Assembly (NCBI GenBank): GCA_903899965.1 | Contig: CAIULB010000030.1 | Coordinates: 153,489-217,488 of the forward strand | From: an uncultured Methylophilaceae bacterium | GTDB taxonomy: Bacteria > Pseudomonadota > Gammaproteobacteria > Burkholderiales > Methylophilaceae | Length of the DNA: 64,000 bases | Direction: 5' to 3' | In this document: positions 41,887 to 54,605 of the stretch, one piece after another | Layout of the letters: each line of letters begins with the position of its first letter | Position numbering within the stretch: the stretch's first letter is position 1 | The notes under the pieces: generated by a model | What the model saw: the letters and a program-made list of their open reading frames with translations, nothing else | What the model was told of the DNA's origin: nothing | Database searches by the model: none | Made by a program: the position numbers and the translations under genes

Positions 41887-42887
41887 TAGTTAAGAAAAAT
41901 TATCCCTGGCAACTATCTATCTGGCAACGCTTAATGTCGGACAAAAAGCGCTTACCTCATGCATTATTACTTCGCGGCCAAAGTGGCATAGGCAAGCTAG
42001 ACTTTGCCATCTCGCTTTCACAAGCTTTGCTATGCGAGCAAGTAAATTCGACGCATCAAGCCTGCGGCGTATGCCCAAGTTGCGGGTGGTTTGAACAAGA
42101 CAACCATCCTGATTTTCGTCTCATTTCACCTGAGCAAGATGCTAGCAAAGATGACGAAAACAGCACTAAAAGCACTAAAAAAAGAACGCAAATTGTAATT
42201 GAGCAAATAAGAGGTTTAAGTGACTTCTTGAGCCTTTCAAGTCACAAGAGCGACGGTCTGCGTATTGTGGCAATCCACCCTGCAGAAGGTCTCAATGCTG
42301 CCGCGGCAAATGCATTATTGAAAATGCTTGAGGAGCCGCCTCCGAACGTGGTCTTTATATTGGTTGCCCATCAAGCGCACAAAATCCTGCCGACTATTAT
42401 GAGTCGCTGCCAAAAGATAGATATGCCTGTGCCATCCACTGAAGATGCTCTTGCTTGGATGAAGCAAGAGGGCATCCAATCTGCGGAAGTATTGTTGAAC
42501 TATGCTGGCGGCTCACCTTTAATGGCCACAGACGAAGCAGAAGAGGGCGCACTTGCCTCTATTGAAATCTGCAAACTATTATCGTCTGGTGCTAAATCAG
42601 ACGTATTTCAACTGGCCACAGCATGTTTAGCACTTGGAATGGAAAATGCTGTAAGCGCCTTACAAAAATGGTCATATGACCTTCTTCTTTGTCATTTCAC
42701 GCAAAAAGTGAGATATCATCAAAGCCATGAGGACGTGGTTAAAAAGCTGATTCAGCGACTCAATTTGTCAGCACTGTTAGATTTTCAAAAGATGCTTGGT
42801 GATGCCAAAAAAAGTGCAAATCATCCATTAAATAATGAGTTGCAATTAGAGCGCCTGTTTTTACATTACACACAGATATTCAAATGA
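41883..42887 (+). CDS. holB: DNA polymerase III subunit delta'
   Basis: 'LPHALLLRGQSGIGKLDFA', CxxC zinc module, 'ANALLKMLEEPPPN'. Confidence 0.95.
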   Translation: MIVKKNYPWQLSIWQRLMSDKKRLPHALLLRGQSGIGKLDFAISLSQALLCEQVNSTHQACGVCPSCGWFEQDNHPDFRLISPEQDASKDDENSTKSTKKRTQIVIEQIRGLSDFLSLSSHKSDGLRIVAIHPAEGLNAAAANALLKMLEEPPPNVVFILVAHQAHKILPTIMSRCQKIDMPVPSTEDALAWMKQEGIQSAEVLLNYAGGSPLMATDEAEEGALASIEICKLLSSGAKSDVFQLATACLALGMENAVSALQKWSYDLLLCHFTQKVRYHQSHEDVVKKLIQRLNLSALLDFQKMLGDAKKSANHPLNNELQLERLFLHYTQIFK

Positions 42888-42897
42888 ACATTGCCCC

Positions 42898-43674
42898 ATG
42901 TTAGTTGATTCGCATTGCCACTTAAACTTCCCTGAGCTCGCTGCCAATATTGATGCAGTTCGCAGCACCATGACTGAAAATGGAGTAGGGCACGCGCTTT
43001 GCATCTCCGTCACCTTAAAAGATTTTCCGCAGGTTTTAGCGCTTGCTGACAAATATCCAAACTTCTTTGCATCAGTGGGCGTCCATCCTGATTATGAAAG
43101 CGAACCACCTTTCACTAGCGAAACCTTAGTGGATCTCGCGCGACACCCGAAAGTGATTGCCATAGGCGAAACTGGCCTTGATTATTTTAGGCTGACTGGT
43201 GACTTGGAATGGCAAAGAGAGCGCTTTCGCAAGCATATCCACGCGGCTATCAAATCTAACTTGCCTTTAGTTATCCATACCCGCTCATCAGCAGAAGATA
43301 CTTTGCGCATCATGCAAGAGGAAAATGCTCGTGAAATAGGCGGGGTGATGCATTGCTTTACGGAAACACTAGATGTGGCGATGCGCGCTATTGAGATGGG
43401 CTTTTATATTTCATTCTCTGGCATTGTGACCTTCAAAAATGCAACAGCATTGAAAGAGGTTGCGCAGCACGTAGCATTAGATCGCATTTTGGTTGAAACA
43501 GACTCACCATATCTCGCGCCTATTCCATTTAGAGGCAAAACTAACCAGCCTGCCTATGTAAAACATGTAGCAGAGGAAGTGGCTAGACTAAGAAATATTC
43601 CGCTTGAAGAACTAACTGAAGCAAGCACAAGAAATTTCTTCACCTTATTCAAAAGAGCTGTTCCATGCAGCTAA
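42898..43674 (+). CDS. tatD: TatD family metal-dependent hydrolase
   Basis: 'MLVDSHCHLNFPEL', 'AIGETGLDYFR', 'ILVETDSPYLAP'. Confidence 0.93.
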   Translation: MLVDSHCHLNFPELAANIDAVRSTMTENGVGHALCISVTLKDFPQVLALADKYPNFFASVGVHPDYESEPPFTSETLVDLARHPKVIAIGETGLDYFRLTGDLEWQRERFRKHIHAAIKSNLPLVIHTRSSAEDTLRIMQEENAREIGGVMHCFTETLDVAMRAIEMGFYISFSGIVTFKNATALKEVAQHVALDRILVETDSPYLAPIPFRGKTNQPAYVKHVAEEVARLRNIPLEELTEASTRNFFTLFKRAVPCS

Positions 43675-44426
43675 CAATGCTGGGCGTAGGCTCTAGCGCG
43701 GGAACTCCAGTAGTAGGGTGTCAATGCGCAACCTGCCTGTCAGACAACCCTAAAAACAAACGCCTACGATGTTCTGCGGCGATTAACACAGATAATGGCG
43801 AAGTTATACTAGTAGATACAGGGCCTGATTTGCGTGCTCAAGCCCTCAGGGCAGGCTTAAATCGTGCTGATGCTGTTCTTTACACCCACACCCATGCCGA
43901 CCATTTGCACGGTATTGATGATTTGCGCGCTTTTTGCCAGGTTCAGAAAAAACAGATTCCCTTGTATGGTAAACCTGATGCAATGCAACATATTCAAGCT
44001 AAGTTTGGATATGCCATCCGTGAGGCAGGCGACTTTTGGGATTTACCTGTATTGAGCCTTAATCCTATTACTGACCCATTTGAAGTGCTTGGGATTAAGA
44101 TTACGCCTATCCCAGTGAGGCACGGCCATAGCGATATATTGGGTTACCGTATAGGCAATCTGGCGTATTTAACTGATGTATCTGATATTCCAGAGACTTC
44201 ACTAGCCTTGTTACATGGACTTGAAGTTCTCATGTTAGATTGTCTTCGATATCAACCGCATTACACGCATATTAACGTGGAACAAAGCATCGCTTATGCG
44301 GGTCTTATCAACGCACAAAATAGTTACTTCATCCATATGACACATGATTTAGAGTACGAGAAGCTTAGCGCAGAGCTTCCTGATGATATGTATGTGGCAT
44401 ACGATGGATTAAAATTAAATTTTTAA
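43665..44426 (+). CDS. MBL-fold metallo-hydrolase (PhnP-like)
   Basis: 'LGVGSSAGTPVVGCQCATC', 'THTHADHLHGIDDLR'. Confidence 0.9.
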   Translation: MQLTMLGVGSSAGTPVVGCQCATCLSDNPKNKRLRCSAAINTDNGEVILVDTGPDLRAQALRAGLNRADAVLYTHTHADHLHGIDDLRAFCQVQKKQIPLYGKPDAMQHIQAKFGYAIREAGDFWDLPVLSLNPITDPFEVLGIKITPIPVRHGHSDILGYRIGNLAYLTDVSDIPETSLALLHGLEVLMLDCLRYQPHYTHINVEQSIAYAGLINAQNSYFIHMTHDLEYEKLSAELPDDMYVAYDGLKLNF

Positions 44427-44483
44427 CCTTATCTGTAATAAAATAGCGCCTTAGCATTTGTTAGAACAACTATAGGAATCACC

Positions 44484-44843
44484 ATGACACTGACCAAAAA
44501 ATCATTTCTAGCATGCGTATTGTTCGCATTCGTGAGCATTAATGCATACGCAGCCAAAACAACTTACACAGAAGATGACTTCTTGCGTAGCTTTAGCGGG
44601 AAATCTAATAAGATTGTTTTAGAGAAACTAGGCAATCCAGATAAAAAAGAACAATCAGTAAAACCGACTGGCGCGAACACAATGTTGGCTGGGAAAGGTC
44701 AAGAATCATCAAAGCCAGTAAATGTTGAGATGTGGTATTACAATGGCCGCGTTAATTACGCACCAAACAAAACATACAAATTCACAGAGCTTACATTTGT
44801 GAACGGTCGTTGTATGAATATTGCGTTCTTCAACAACAAGTAA
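44484..44843 (+). CDS. Small exported hypothetical protein
   Basis: 119 aa with signal peptide 'MTLTKKSFLACVLFAFVSINAYA'; no family recognised with certainty. Confidence 0.75.
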   Translation: MTLTKKSFLACVLFAFVSINAYAAKTTYTEDDFLRSFSGKSNKIVLEKLGNPDKKEQSVKPTGANTMLAGKGQESSKPVNVEMWYYNGRVNYAPNKTYKFTELTFVNGRCMNIAFFNNK

Positions 44844-44881
44844 TCATAGAAGCAGCGCAGCAGAGCACCAATAGATAAAGG

Positions 44882-44907
44882 GGCTAGCGAGTATCGCTGG
44901 CCTTTTT
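44882..44907 (+). terminator. Rho-independent terminator after the 119-aa ORF
   Basis: GGCTAGCGA-GTA-TCGCTGGCC-TTTTT (one T-G wobble). Confidence 0.85.
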
Positions 44908-44998
44908 AATATTCCATTTACTTCGCATAATGTATATTATGTTAAATTATATATAAAGTCGTTATGCGGCCGTTCAATGAATTGCGATAATAGATGTA

Positions 44999-45619
44999 TC
45001 ACCCCATCCGAGTTGATAGGATCCGCCCTCTAAACTTGTACGCAATACGAAGCGCTATAAGCGAAAAAAACACAGCACCGTATAGCAGAGGCTCGGTCAT
45101 ATCTTTTTTTACCAGCCAGAGAAAATGTAAAACCGCCAACAGTCCTATCAGATAAACCAATTGGTGTAATCGTTTCCAACGGCCACCTAAACGCTTCATC
45201 ATGGCTTGCGTCGATGTCATCGCCAATGGCACGGTCATCATAAACGCCGTAAAACCGACCAACAAATAAGGATGCTTGATAATGTCCTTACCTATTTCCT
45301 CAAAATCGAACCAGTGATCTAAAACAAGATACGTCACAATATGCAAGCACGTATAAAAAAACATGGTAAGGCCAAGCATGCGCCTAAGCTGAGCGAATGC
45401 GTTAATGCCTGAGTGTTGCCGGATTGGTGTCATCGCAAGGGTTATCAACAATAAGATCAAAGCCCACAAACCTGTGGAACGCTCTATAAATTCAATAGGA
45501 TTCGCGCCTAAGTTATTATTTATGCCTAGATAAATTAAACGAAACGAAGGCATAAGGCTAATAAATAAAATCAGTTTTTTATTATTTATAATCAATGAAT
45601 TAATTGTAATTTTAAGCAT
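44999..45619 (-). CDS. msrQ: Methionine sulfoxide reductase heme-binding subunit MsrQ
   Basis: Multi-TM, 'STGLWALILLLITLAMTPIRQ'; downstream of msrP. Confidence 0.95.
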   Translation of the reverse strand: MLKITINSLIINNKKLILFISLMPSFRLIYLGINNNLGANPIEFIERSTGLWALILLLITLAMTPIRQHSGINAFAQLRRMLGLTMFFYTCLHIVTYLVLDHWFDFEEIGKDIIKHPYLLVGFTAFMMTVPLAMTSTQAMMKRLGGRWKRLHQLVYLIGLLAVLHFLWLVKKDMTEPLLYGAVFFSLIALRIAYKFRGRILSTRMG

Positions 45620-45625
45620 GGTACT

Positions 45626-46594
45626 TTAGAAGTTTTTATTTAAATCCATGCCCGTGTAAAGCTGCGCCACTTGCTCTGCATAACCATTAAAAATTTGCGT
45701 TTTAATGCGCGGCGTAAATAAGCCACCGCCAATTCTTCGCTCCGAAGACTGCGTCCAACGCGGGTGATCTACAGTAGGATTTACATTGGCATAAAAGCCA
45801 TATTCATTTGGCCCAGCCTTCATCCATGATGTTTTTGGCATAGTTTCAGTAAATCGTATCTTTACAATGGCTTTAGCGCCTTTAAATCCATATTTCCAAG
45901 GCACTACAAGCCGCATCGGCGCCCCATTCTGATTTGGCAACACTTCGCCATATAAGCCTACAGCAATCATTGTCAAGGGATTCATCGCTTCATCCATACG
46001 CAAACCCTCAACATAGGGCCAATCCAAGGCATGAATGCGCTGTCCTGGCATTATTAGGTCATCAGAAAGGGATATAAATTCAACATATTTTGCATTTGCG
46101 GTAGGCTCTGCCCATTGAATAAGTTTGGCTAGAGGAAATCCTATCCACGGAATTACCATAGACCACCCCTCTACACAGCGCATTCTGTAGATACGTTCCT
46201 CCAGAGGTGCTAGCTTAAAAATATCTTCTATACCAATTTGTTTATTCTTTTTAACCGCCCCTTCAATTGAGACAGCCCAAGGCGATGGCTTAAATAGACG
46301 CGACTCGATAGATGGATCAGTTTTACTGGTCCCAAACTCGTAATAATTGTTGTAATTAGTAATATCGTCATATGGGGTTAATTTCTCTTCCGCACCATAT
46401 TTAGATTTTGCGTAAGAATTGATTTTTTGTCTGCCTGATGCAGCATTGGCAGTACTGCTAACAAGCCCTGTGAAAATGCCGCTTGCAGTCAACAATGAAG
46501 CCCCCGCTGCTTTTATCAAGTTTCGGCGGTTTTCGAAATTCTCTTTTGAGGTGATTTCCGAAGGAATGACGTCTGATTTTTTATGTATCAACAT
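45626..46594 (-). CDS. msrP: Protein-methionine-sulfoxide reductase catalytic subunit MsrP
   Basis: Twin-arginine 'NRRNLIKAAG', 'RMRCVEGWSMVIPWIGFPLAKLI' molybdopterin domain. Confidence 0.96.
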   Translation of the reverse strand: MLIHKKSDVIPSEITSKENFENRRNLIKAAGASLLTASGIFTGLVSSTANAASGRQKINSYAKSKYGAEEKLTPYDDITNYNNYYEFGTSKTDPSIESRLFKPSPWAVSIEGAVKKNKQIGIEDIFKLAPLEERIYRMRCVEGWSMVIPWIGFPLAKLIQWAEPTANAKYVEFISLSDDLIMPGQRIHALDWPYVEGLRMDEAMNPLTMIAVGLYGEVLPNQNGAPMRLVVPWKYGFKGAKAIVKIRFTETMPKTSWMKAGPNEYGFYANVNPTVDHPRWTQSSERRIGGGLFTPRIKTQIFNGYAEQVAQLYTGMDLNKNF

Positions 46595-46675
46595 GGAGAG
46601 GCCCTTTTCAATGCTTAACGATTAGTCGTCACAACTCCACAAAAATTACACCGTCTTACATATTTATTTCAGTTA

Positions 46676-47605
46676 TTACTTATCGAGCTGTTTTAATGCG
46701 GCTGAAATCGTTTCGGAAAGCATTGCATCCCCTACTTCTTTATTAAGCTTCTGGGCTGATTCCAGTAGCTTTTTGGCGTCATTGCTTTGATGACTCGCCA
46801 TTTTAACTTTAGCTAAATACAAATCACTTTTCACTTCCCAATACGCGCCACCGTTATCAACAGCAAGCTTCAGTATCTTATTGATCGACTTTTCAGCCTG
46901 ATCAAGCTCACCAGCATCCATATAAATTCGGCCTAGCTCAAGTCCTGCATTGGCTTGCGCATCTAGATCACCGTAATGTGTGTAAGCAAGCGTCGCCTTA
47001 AGTTGATATTCAATTGCTTGATTTTGCTTTTGCTGTTGATTGTAGATGCTAGCAATGCGCTCAAAAGCATCAGCACGCTCATTGTCGTTTAGCGCTAGCT
47101 TCAAACCTGCTTGATAGCTGGTGATTGCCTCATCAAATTTCTTGTTAAGCGCCTGAACTTCACCTACCAAGTTACAAGTGATGCGCTCAAAGCTCTTATT
47201 CTTTTGGGCTTTTGCGATGTCCATAGACTGCTGATAGCTTGCAACTGCCTCATTGAATTGTTGGTTGCCTTTATAAGCATTACCAAGCATGGCAAGCGAC
47301 ATCATATGATCATTGGGTGAATTAGACAGTTGTTCCACAGTTGTTAGCGTCGGGACCGCGTCAGCAAATTGATTAAGTGCCATTTGAGCTCGGGCTTTGC
47401 ATAAAACCACTTCGCGATTTTTCTGGTTCTTCTTTAATAATTGTCCAGCAGAGTCTAAAGCTTTTTCTGGTGTTCCATTTTTTACCAATTGATTACAATC
47501 AGCTATTTTTTTATTAAGCTCAGCGTCATCCGCAAACGTTAGGGTGCTAAACAAGGCTGAAAATAAAAAACTAAGGCATAGAAAACTAATAGATAAAAAA
47601 CGCAT
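46676..47605 (-). CDS. Exported TPR-repeat protein
   Basis: Signal peptide and repeated TPR-like helices. Confidence 0.85.
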   Translation of the reverse strand: MRFLSISFLCLSFLFSALFSTLTFADDAELNKKIADCNQLVKNGTPEKALDSAGQLLKKNQKNREVVLCKARAQMALNQFADAVPTLTTVEQLSNSPNDHMMSLAMLGNAYKGNQQFNEAVASYQQSMDIAKAQKNKSFERITCNLVGEVQALNKKFDEAITSYQAGLKLALNDNERADAFERIASIYNQQQKQNQAIEYQLKATLAYTHYGDLDAQANAGLELGRIYMDAGELDQAEKSINKILKLAVDNGGAYWEVKSDLYLAKVKMASHQSNDAKKLLESAQKLNKEVGDAMLSETISAALKQLDK

Positions 47606-47616
47606 TCACTTTACCC

Positions 47617-49731
<2,115 letters not shown>

Positions 49732-50964
49732 CTACACAAATAAACGAAGTGCAACCGGACTGCCTGGCGGAATGCCTTTAACCGTCATCTGTACTTGTAT
49801 CAATCTTAACTGTTGCCTGATTTTTTCAATTTTAGCGTCGCTTAATTCACGCTGATGGTCGTCTACAAGCGTTGCAGACAATGAATGCGCCATGCTTTTC
49901 GCCATCAACACCATGCTATTAAAGGTTTCCGTGCAGCTTTCTGTCAACGCAATTTCCATTTGGAAGGTCACGCCTTTAAGTGCAACTGATTTCAGCATAT
50001 CAGAGCCGAATGGATTATTTTCCATATTAATTACTTTGAAGGCCGACTGGCCATTCTTAGATTTTGCATAAAAAGCACCATCGTCCTTTAATGCCAACCC
50101 ATTAGCCTCTGCAAGCCCTTTGAATTTTGTACCTGTAAATCGTCCAGCAGCCCCATTAAGGATATGGAAGCCAATCGTTTTATCAACTTCCAAGCAGAAT
50201 GTATCTAAGGCTTGAGCGAAATCTAAAGGCTCCTGCGTGCCTATCCATTCAACTTGCGCACTAAGTTCATAGGCGATTTCAGTCACCATTTCTTGAAATC
50301 GATTTAAAGTATCGGCAGAAACTGCACCCGCCCTATCAGCCAATTGAAGACTGTAAGACGCTTTAGTGAACTCGACTGCTTCCTGCTCAAGGGTTAGCGG
50401 ATGCCAAACTTGTGATGAATCTAATCCGTAAGCATAAATAGGTTTATCTAGATTAACTAATCCAATTAAAAACTGCCTCAAACGTTTGCCATTCGCTGGT
50501 GTCGGCAAAAAGAATAAAGCCGTTAAGTCCACATCCTTATTCACTGATTCTGGCAATCCATTGTTATGAACAGGAGTTTCAACCACAGGCTCAGCATGTA
50601 CTTCAATATCTGCATGAACTTCCTCAACAACAACATCAGGCGCTTCTTCAATCACTACTGATTCGTGTTCAAAATCACCCAAATCAATCTTAAATTCAAC
50701 CTCATCAGGCAGCCTCACATCATCAGTATCATATCGATCCACAACATCCTTGATCTTTGTGGACGGCTCGATTAACACGGCTGTTTCTTCAAATACATCA
50801 TCAGCAAAATCATTCATCAAAAGGTCACTTGGTGAAGCTGAAAACTGCTTTTCAGTCACTTTGCGCATTTTGCGTTCTTGCCACCAATTAAATAGGATGA
50901 CCAAAACGATAAGCCCTAAACCCATCGCCAAAAGTGAAATTGTTAAGTCATTTAGTTTATTCAA
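49732..50964 (-). CDS. zipA: Cell division protein ZipA-like
   Basis: Single N-terminal TM, C-terminal FtsZ-binding domain; conserved smc-zipA-ligA order. Confidence 0.88.
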   Translation of the reverse strand: MNKLNDLTISLLAMGLGLIVLVILFNWWQERKMRKVTEKQFSASPSDLLMNDFADDVFEETAVLIEPSTKIKDVVDRYDTDDVRLPDEVEFKIDLGDFEHESVVIEEAPDVVVEEVHADIEVHAEPVVETPVHNNGLPESVNKDVDLTALFFLPTPANGKRLRQFLIGLVNLDKPIYAYGLDSSQVWHPLTLEQEAVEFTKASYSLQLADRAGAVSADTLNRFQEMVTEIAYELSAQVEWIGTQEPLDFAQALDTFCLEVDKTIGFHILNGAAGRFTGTKFKGLAEANGLALKDDGAFYAKSKNGQSAFKVINMENNPFGSDMLKSVALKGVTFQMEIALTESCTETFNSMVLMAKSMAHSLSATLVDDHQRELSDAKIEKIRQQLRLIQVQMTVKGIPPGSPVALRLFV

Positions 50965-51010
50965 TTAATATTCCCATTCACTTCAACTGCAAAGCTCTTA
51001 TATAAATAAC

Positions 51011-54000
51011 TCAGGATGTAAACAACTCATGGTTCATCTGCATAGCGGCTTCCATGTCCACCTCTACCACACGCGAAACACCTGATTCTTGCATGGTAAC
51101 GCCTACCAATTGCTGTGCCATTTCCATGGTAATTTTATTATGACTCACGAACAAAAATTGTGTTCGCTCAGACATTTTTTTGACCATCGCACAGAATCGA
51201 TCTGTATTGCTATCATCTAGTGGCGCATCCACCTCGTCCATTAAGCAGAATGGGGCTGGATTGAGCTTAAATAATGCAAAAACCAAAGCCAATGCTGTTA
51301 GCGCCTTTTCACCACCTGAAAGTAAATGAATGGTACTGTTCTTTTTGCCAGGGGGCTGAGCAAAAACCTGCATGCCTGTATCTAAGATCTCGTACCCTAA
51401 AAGTTCGAGCCTCGCTTGTCCGCCTGCGAATAAGTCTCTAAACAGCTCACTAAAGTGGCGATTAGCCTCATCAAAAGTATGTTGCAATCGCGTACGTGTT
51501 TCTTTATCAATTCGGCGTATAGCATCCTCAAGCGTATTAATCGCTTCCTCAAGATCTGCTGCCTGACTATCTAGGTAGGTTTTACGCTCACGCTCGCTAT
51601 TAAGTTCCTGAATAGCAGCCAAGTTAACAGGGCCTAGACCCTCTACTTCACCGGCAAATCTTTGAACGCGCGCTTCAAAGTCTGAAATTTTTGCGCTAAA
51701 GCTTAACTCGTGCGCCAAAGCAGCCTCTTCAATCCCTACATTGAGCAACTCAGTTTGGCACTGCTCAAAATGAAGGCGAGCTTGCTGCTCTTGTAATCGT
51801 GCCTGCTCTAGTTTATCTCTTAGGGGATGCAAAACCTGTTCATTTTGCATTCTGTTACGTTCGTTAGCTTGCAATTCATTTTCTGCGCCAGCCATTGCAT
51901 CACGGGCTGCCGCAAGTGCTGCTTCACGGACTTGCTTCAAGTTAATGGCAGTTTCAAGATTAGCTTTCAAACCCTCCATCTTCGCAGCGTCCAAAAGGGC
52001 TTCTGCTTCTTTTTTCTTGTTAGCTAAAGCAAGCTTCTCATCAGCAAGGGAGTTTATTTTGCTATTTAATTCATTAATATTATTTGATATTAACTTGTTG
52101 TTAAATATCTTTTCCTGTACCAATTTCTCAGCGTTCTGCAAATCGTTTCGAGACTGATTCAATGCTAATTCTGCACGCTGTCTTGCGCTAAATGTTTGTT
52201 CACGTCTAGTTTGTAACTCAGCAAGTGATCCACTTGTGGATGTAAGCGTGCTTTGCTTTGTTTTTTGCTCATTCTTTAAACTAACCAAGCGCTGTTGGAG
52301 CTGACTTAAGTCAGCCTCAATCGCATTATGTCTATCAATGACGTGTTTGCGTTGCTGTGTGAGTCTCTGTAAATCAATATTCAGGGCATGCTGACTTTGA
52401 GTTAGCTTACTTAATGCTTGTTGTTGCTCCGTATTTTCAAACCTTGTTTGCTGTAAAGCCTGTTCATGTAAAGAGAGCGCATCCAAACCCGCTATGATTT
52501 TCGCTTGAAATTCTGGTTGCTGCTTGTTAAGTAAATCAAGTTCACGTTGGCGCTCTAAAACACCGTGCATCGCTGACTGCGCAGCATAAATAGACAAACT
52601 ATGGCGCGAATAGACATCACCTTTTGCATTGACTAAACATTCGTGAGATTTCAGTTTTTGACGTGCACCTTCTGGATTTTCGCCAGCCTCAAGCAAATAA
52701 ACGCCGTCTAACCAAGCGTCTAGGAGCCCTGCTACCCGATTATCTCTTACCTCAACAACACTTCGCATCGCCGCCCATGACTGCTTGCTTGATGGACTTG
52801 TGCTAGCCTCAACAGCTTCTGCTATGACCAAAGCAGATGGTGGACGTTCATCAGGTGTCAGCTTACCAACAGTTGCGTTAATTAACGCATTTAAGCGCGA
52901 ACCCAATACCGCCTCAATGGCTACTTCCCAGCCCTTTTTAATTTCAACTTGCTGCCAAATACGCGGAGAGCCATTTAAATGATTGTTACTTAACCAGGCA
53001 TCTAACTTGACCTCATGCCCTAATGATTGCTGAATCTTATTCAGCGAAGCAATTTGAGCATCAATTTGCGCCAATGACCGCTCTTGTGCCAACTGCTGTT
53101 CACGCAAGGATTTGAGGGCTTCTACTTGTGACAGCTCTATTGCTTTTAACTTAACTAAATCTAAATTGAGTTTTTCACTTTCAGCCTGGAATGCTGCCAA
53201 CTGATTTTGTTTATCCTTTAACTCTTCCTCATTGGGCAATGAAAGACTAGCTTGCTCTGCCATCAGCCTTTCGAGACGTTGCGATGTTTCAGCGACTGAA
53301 CGATTTAAATGCTCTATGTTGGTCGACTCTAAGCGAATATTTTGCTCAGCTTCACTTAATGTGCGTTGCGCTTCGGCGTGCGCTTTTTGTGATGCTACAT
53401 ATGCACGCTCTGCCTCAGGAAAAGCGGCCTGGAAAAGCGACAAGGCTTCGGTTGATTTCAACACTTGCGCTTCAGCGTCTTTAGCCTCGGCCATCAACTG
53501 CTCCAACTGAGCTTCAATGTCACTTTGGAGATTGTCTGATTTAAGTGTTTGCTCAACAGTTTGTTCAAGCTGAAGATTAAGCCTGTCACGGGCCTCTTGT
53601 GTATGTTTTACCTGCGTTTCTAAATTAGAAACATCAGCGTTGGTTTCATAATATTGTGTCTGAGCAAGCTGGACAGCCTCTGTACTTGCATAATGTTGTT
53701 GGCGCAGACTCTCCAGGAGGCTTTCAGTTTTACGAAGCGAAGCCATTTGACCTTCAAGATCGTTTACCAACTTTTCAACTGCACGCTGGGTCTTGTCCCA
53801 AGCAGTGCTAGCATCGCGCTTTCTTAATAGCCAAAGCTGACCTAGTGTGTGTTTAAGAGTTTTTTGTAATTGGTGATACTGCTCTGTAACGATAGCTTGT
53901 GACTCTAGGCGTGTAATTTGCTTATCCATCTCAATTCGAATGTCTTCAACGCGAGTGAGATTTTCTCGTGTATCTCGTAAGCGAAGCTCAGTTTCACGCC

Positions 54001-54529
54001 TTCGCTCTTTATACTTAGAGATGCCTGCAGCCTCCTCTAAAAATACGCGAAGCTCTTCAGGCTTTGCTTCAACAATTCGTGAAATCGTGTTTTGGCCAAT
54101 AATTGCATACGCCCTACCCCCTAGACCTGTACCTAAAAACAGGTCAGCGACATCTCGGCGTCGTACCGCAGTATTATTAATGAAGTAAGAGGATCCTTTA
54201 TCGCGCTCAATGACGCGTTTAACAGCGATTTCAGCATACTGCGACCATGCACCAGCGGCATGTCCAAGACTGTTATCAAAAACAAGCTCTACACTTGCTC
54301 TTGAGATGGGTTTGCGATTAGCTGAGCCATTAAAAATAACAGCATCCATTGAATCTCCACGTAACTCTTTGGCACTTGATTCTCCTAGTACCCAGCGGAC
54401 AGACTCCATTACGTTAGATTTACCACAACCATTAGGCCCAACAACGCCTACACGTTGACCGTGAAGATGCAAAGTCGTTGGGTCAACAAACGATTTGAAG
54501 CCGGCAAGTTTAAGATGGGTTAAACGCAA
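51011..54529 (-). CDS. smc: Chromosome segregation protein SMC
   Basis: Walker A 'GPNGCGKSNVMESVRWVLGE', hinge, 'LLSGGEKALTALALVFALF', 'FCLMDEVDAPLDD'. Confidence 0.98.
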   Translation of the reverse strand: MRLTHLKLAGFKSFVDPTTLHLHGQRVGVVGPNGCGKSNVMESVRWVLGESSAKELRGDSMDAVIFNGSANRKPISRASVELVFDNSLGHAAGAWSQYAEIAVKRVIERDKGSSYFINNTAVRRRDVADLFLGTGLGGRAYAIIGQNTISRIVEAKPEELRVFLEEAAGISKYKERRRETELRLRDTRENLTRVEDIRIEMDKQITRLESQAIVTEQYHQLQKTLKHTLGQLWLLRKRDASTAWDKTQRAVEKLVNDLEGQMASLRKTESLLESLRQQHYASTEAVQLAQTQYYETNADVSNLETQVKHTQEARDRLNLQLEQTVEQTLKSDNLQSDIEAQLEQLMAEAKDAEAQVLKSTEALSLFQAAFPEAERAYVASQKAHAEAQRTLSEAEQNIRLESTNIEHLNRSVAETSQRLERLMAEQASLSLPNEEELKDKQNQLAAFQAESEKLNLDLVKLKAIELSQVEALKSLREQQLAQERSLAQIDAQIASLNKIQQSLGHEVKLDAWLSNNHLNGSPRIWQQVEIKKGWEVAIEAVLGSRLNALINATVGKLTPDERPPSALVIAEAVEASTSPSSKQSWAAMRSVVEVRDNRVAGLLDAWLDGVYLLEAGENPEGARQKLKSHECLVNAKGDVYSRHSLSIYAAQSAMHGVLERQRELDLLNKQQPEFQAKIIAGLDALSLHEQALQQTRFENTEQQQALSKLTQSQHALNIDLQRLTQQRKHVIDRHNAIEADLSQLQQRLVSLKNEQKTKQSTLTSTSGSLAELQTRREQTFSARQRAELALNQSRNDLQNAEKLVQEKIFNNKLISNNINELNSKINSLADEKLALANKKKEAEALLDAAKMEGLKANLETAINLKQVREAALAAARDAMAGAENELQANERNRMQNEQVLHPLRDKLEQARLQEQQARLHFEQCQTELLNVGIEEAALAHELSFSAKISDFEARVQRFAGEVEGLGPVNLAAIQELNSERERKTYLDSQAADLEEAINTLEDAIRRIDKETRTRLQHTFDEANRHFSELFRDLFAGGQARLELLGYEILDTGMQVFAQPPGKKNSTIHLLSGGEKALTALALVFALFKLNPAPFCLMDEVDAPLDDSNTDRFCAMVKKMSERTQFLFVSHNKITMEMAQQLVGVTMQESGVSRVVEVDMEAAMQMNHELFTS

Positions 54530-54605
54530 AATTAGGATTATTTTTAAGTAAGCTTTGTTAATCAGTATAATAACGTTTTTTCACGCTAAAAGCCCGATTT
54601 CTAAC

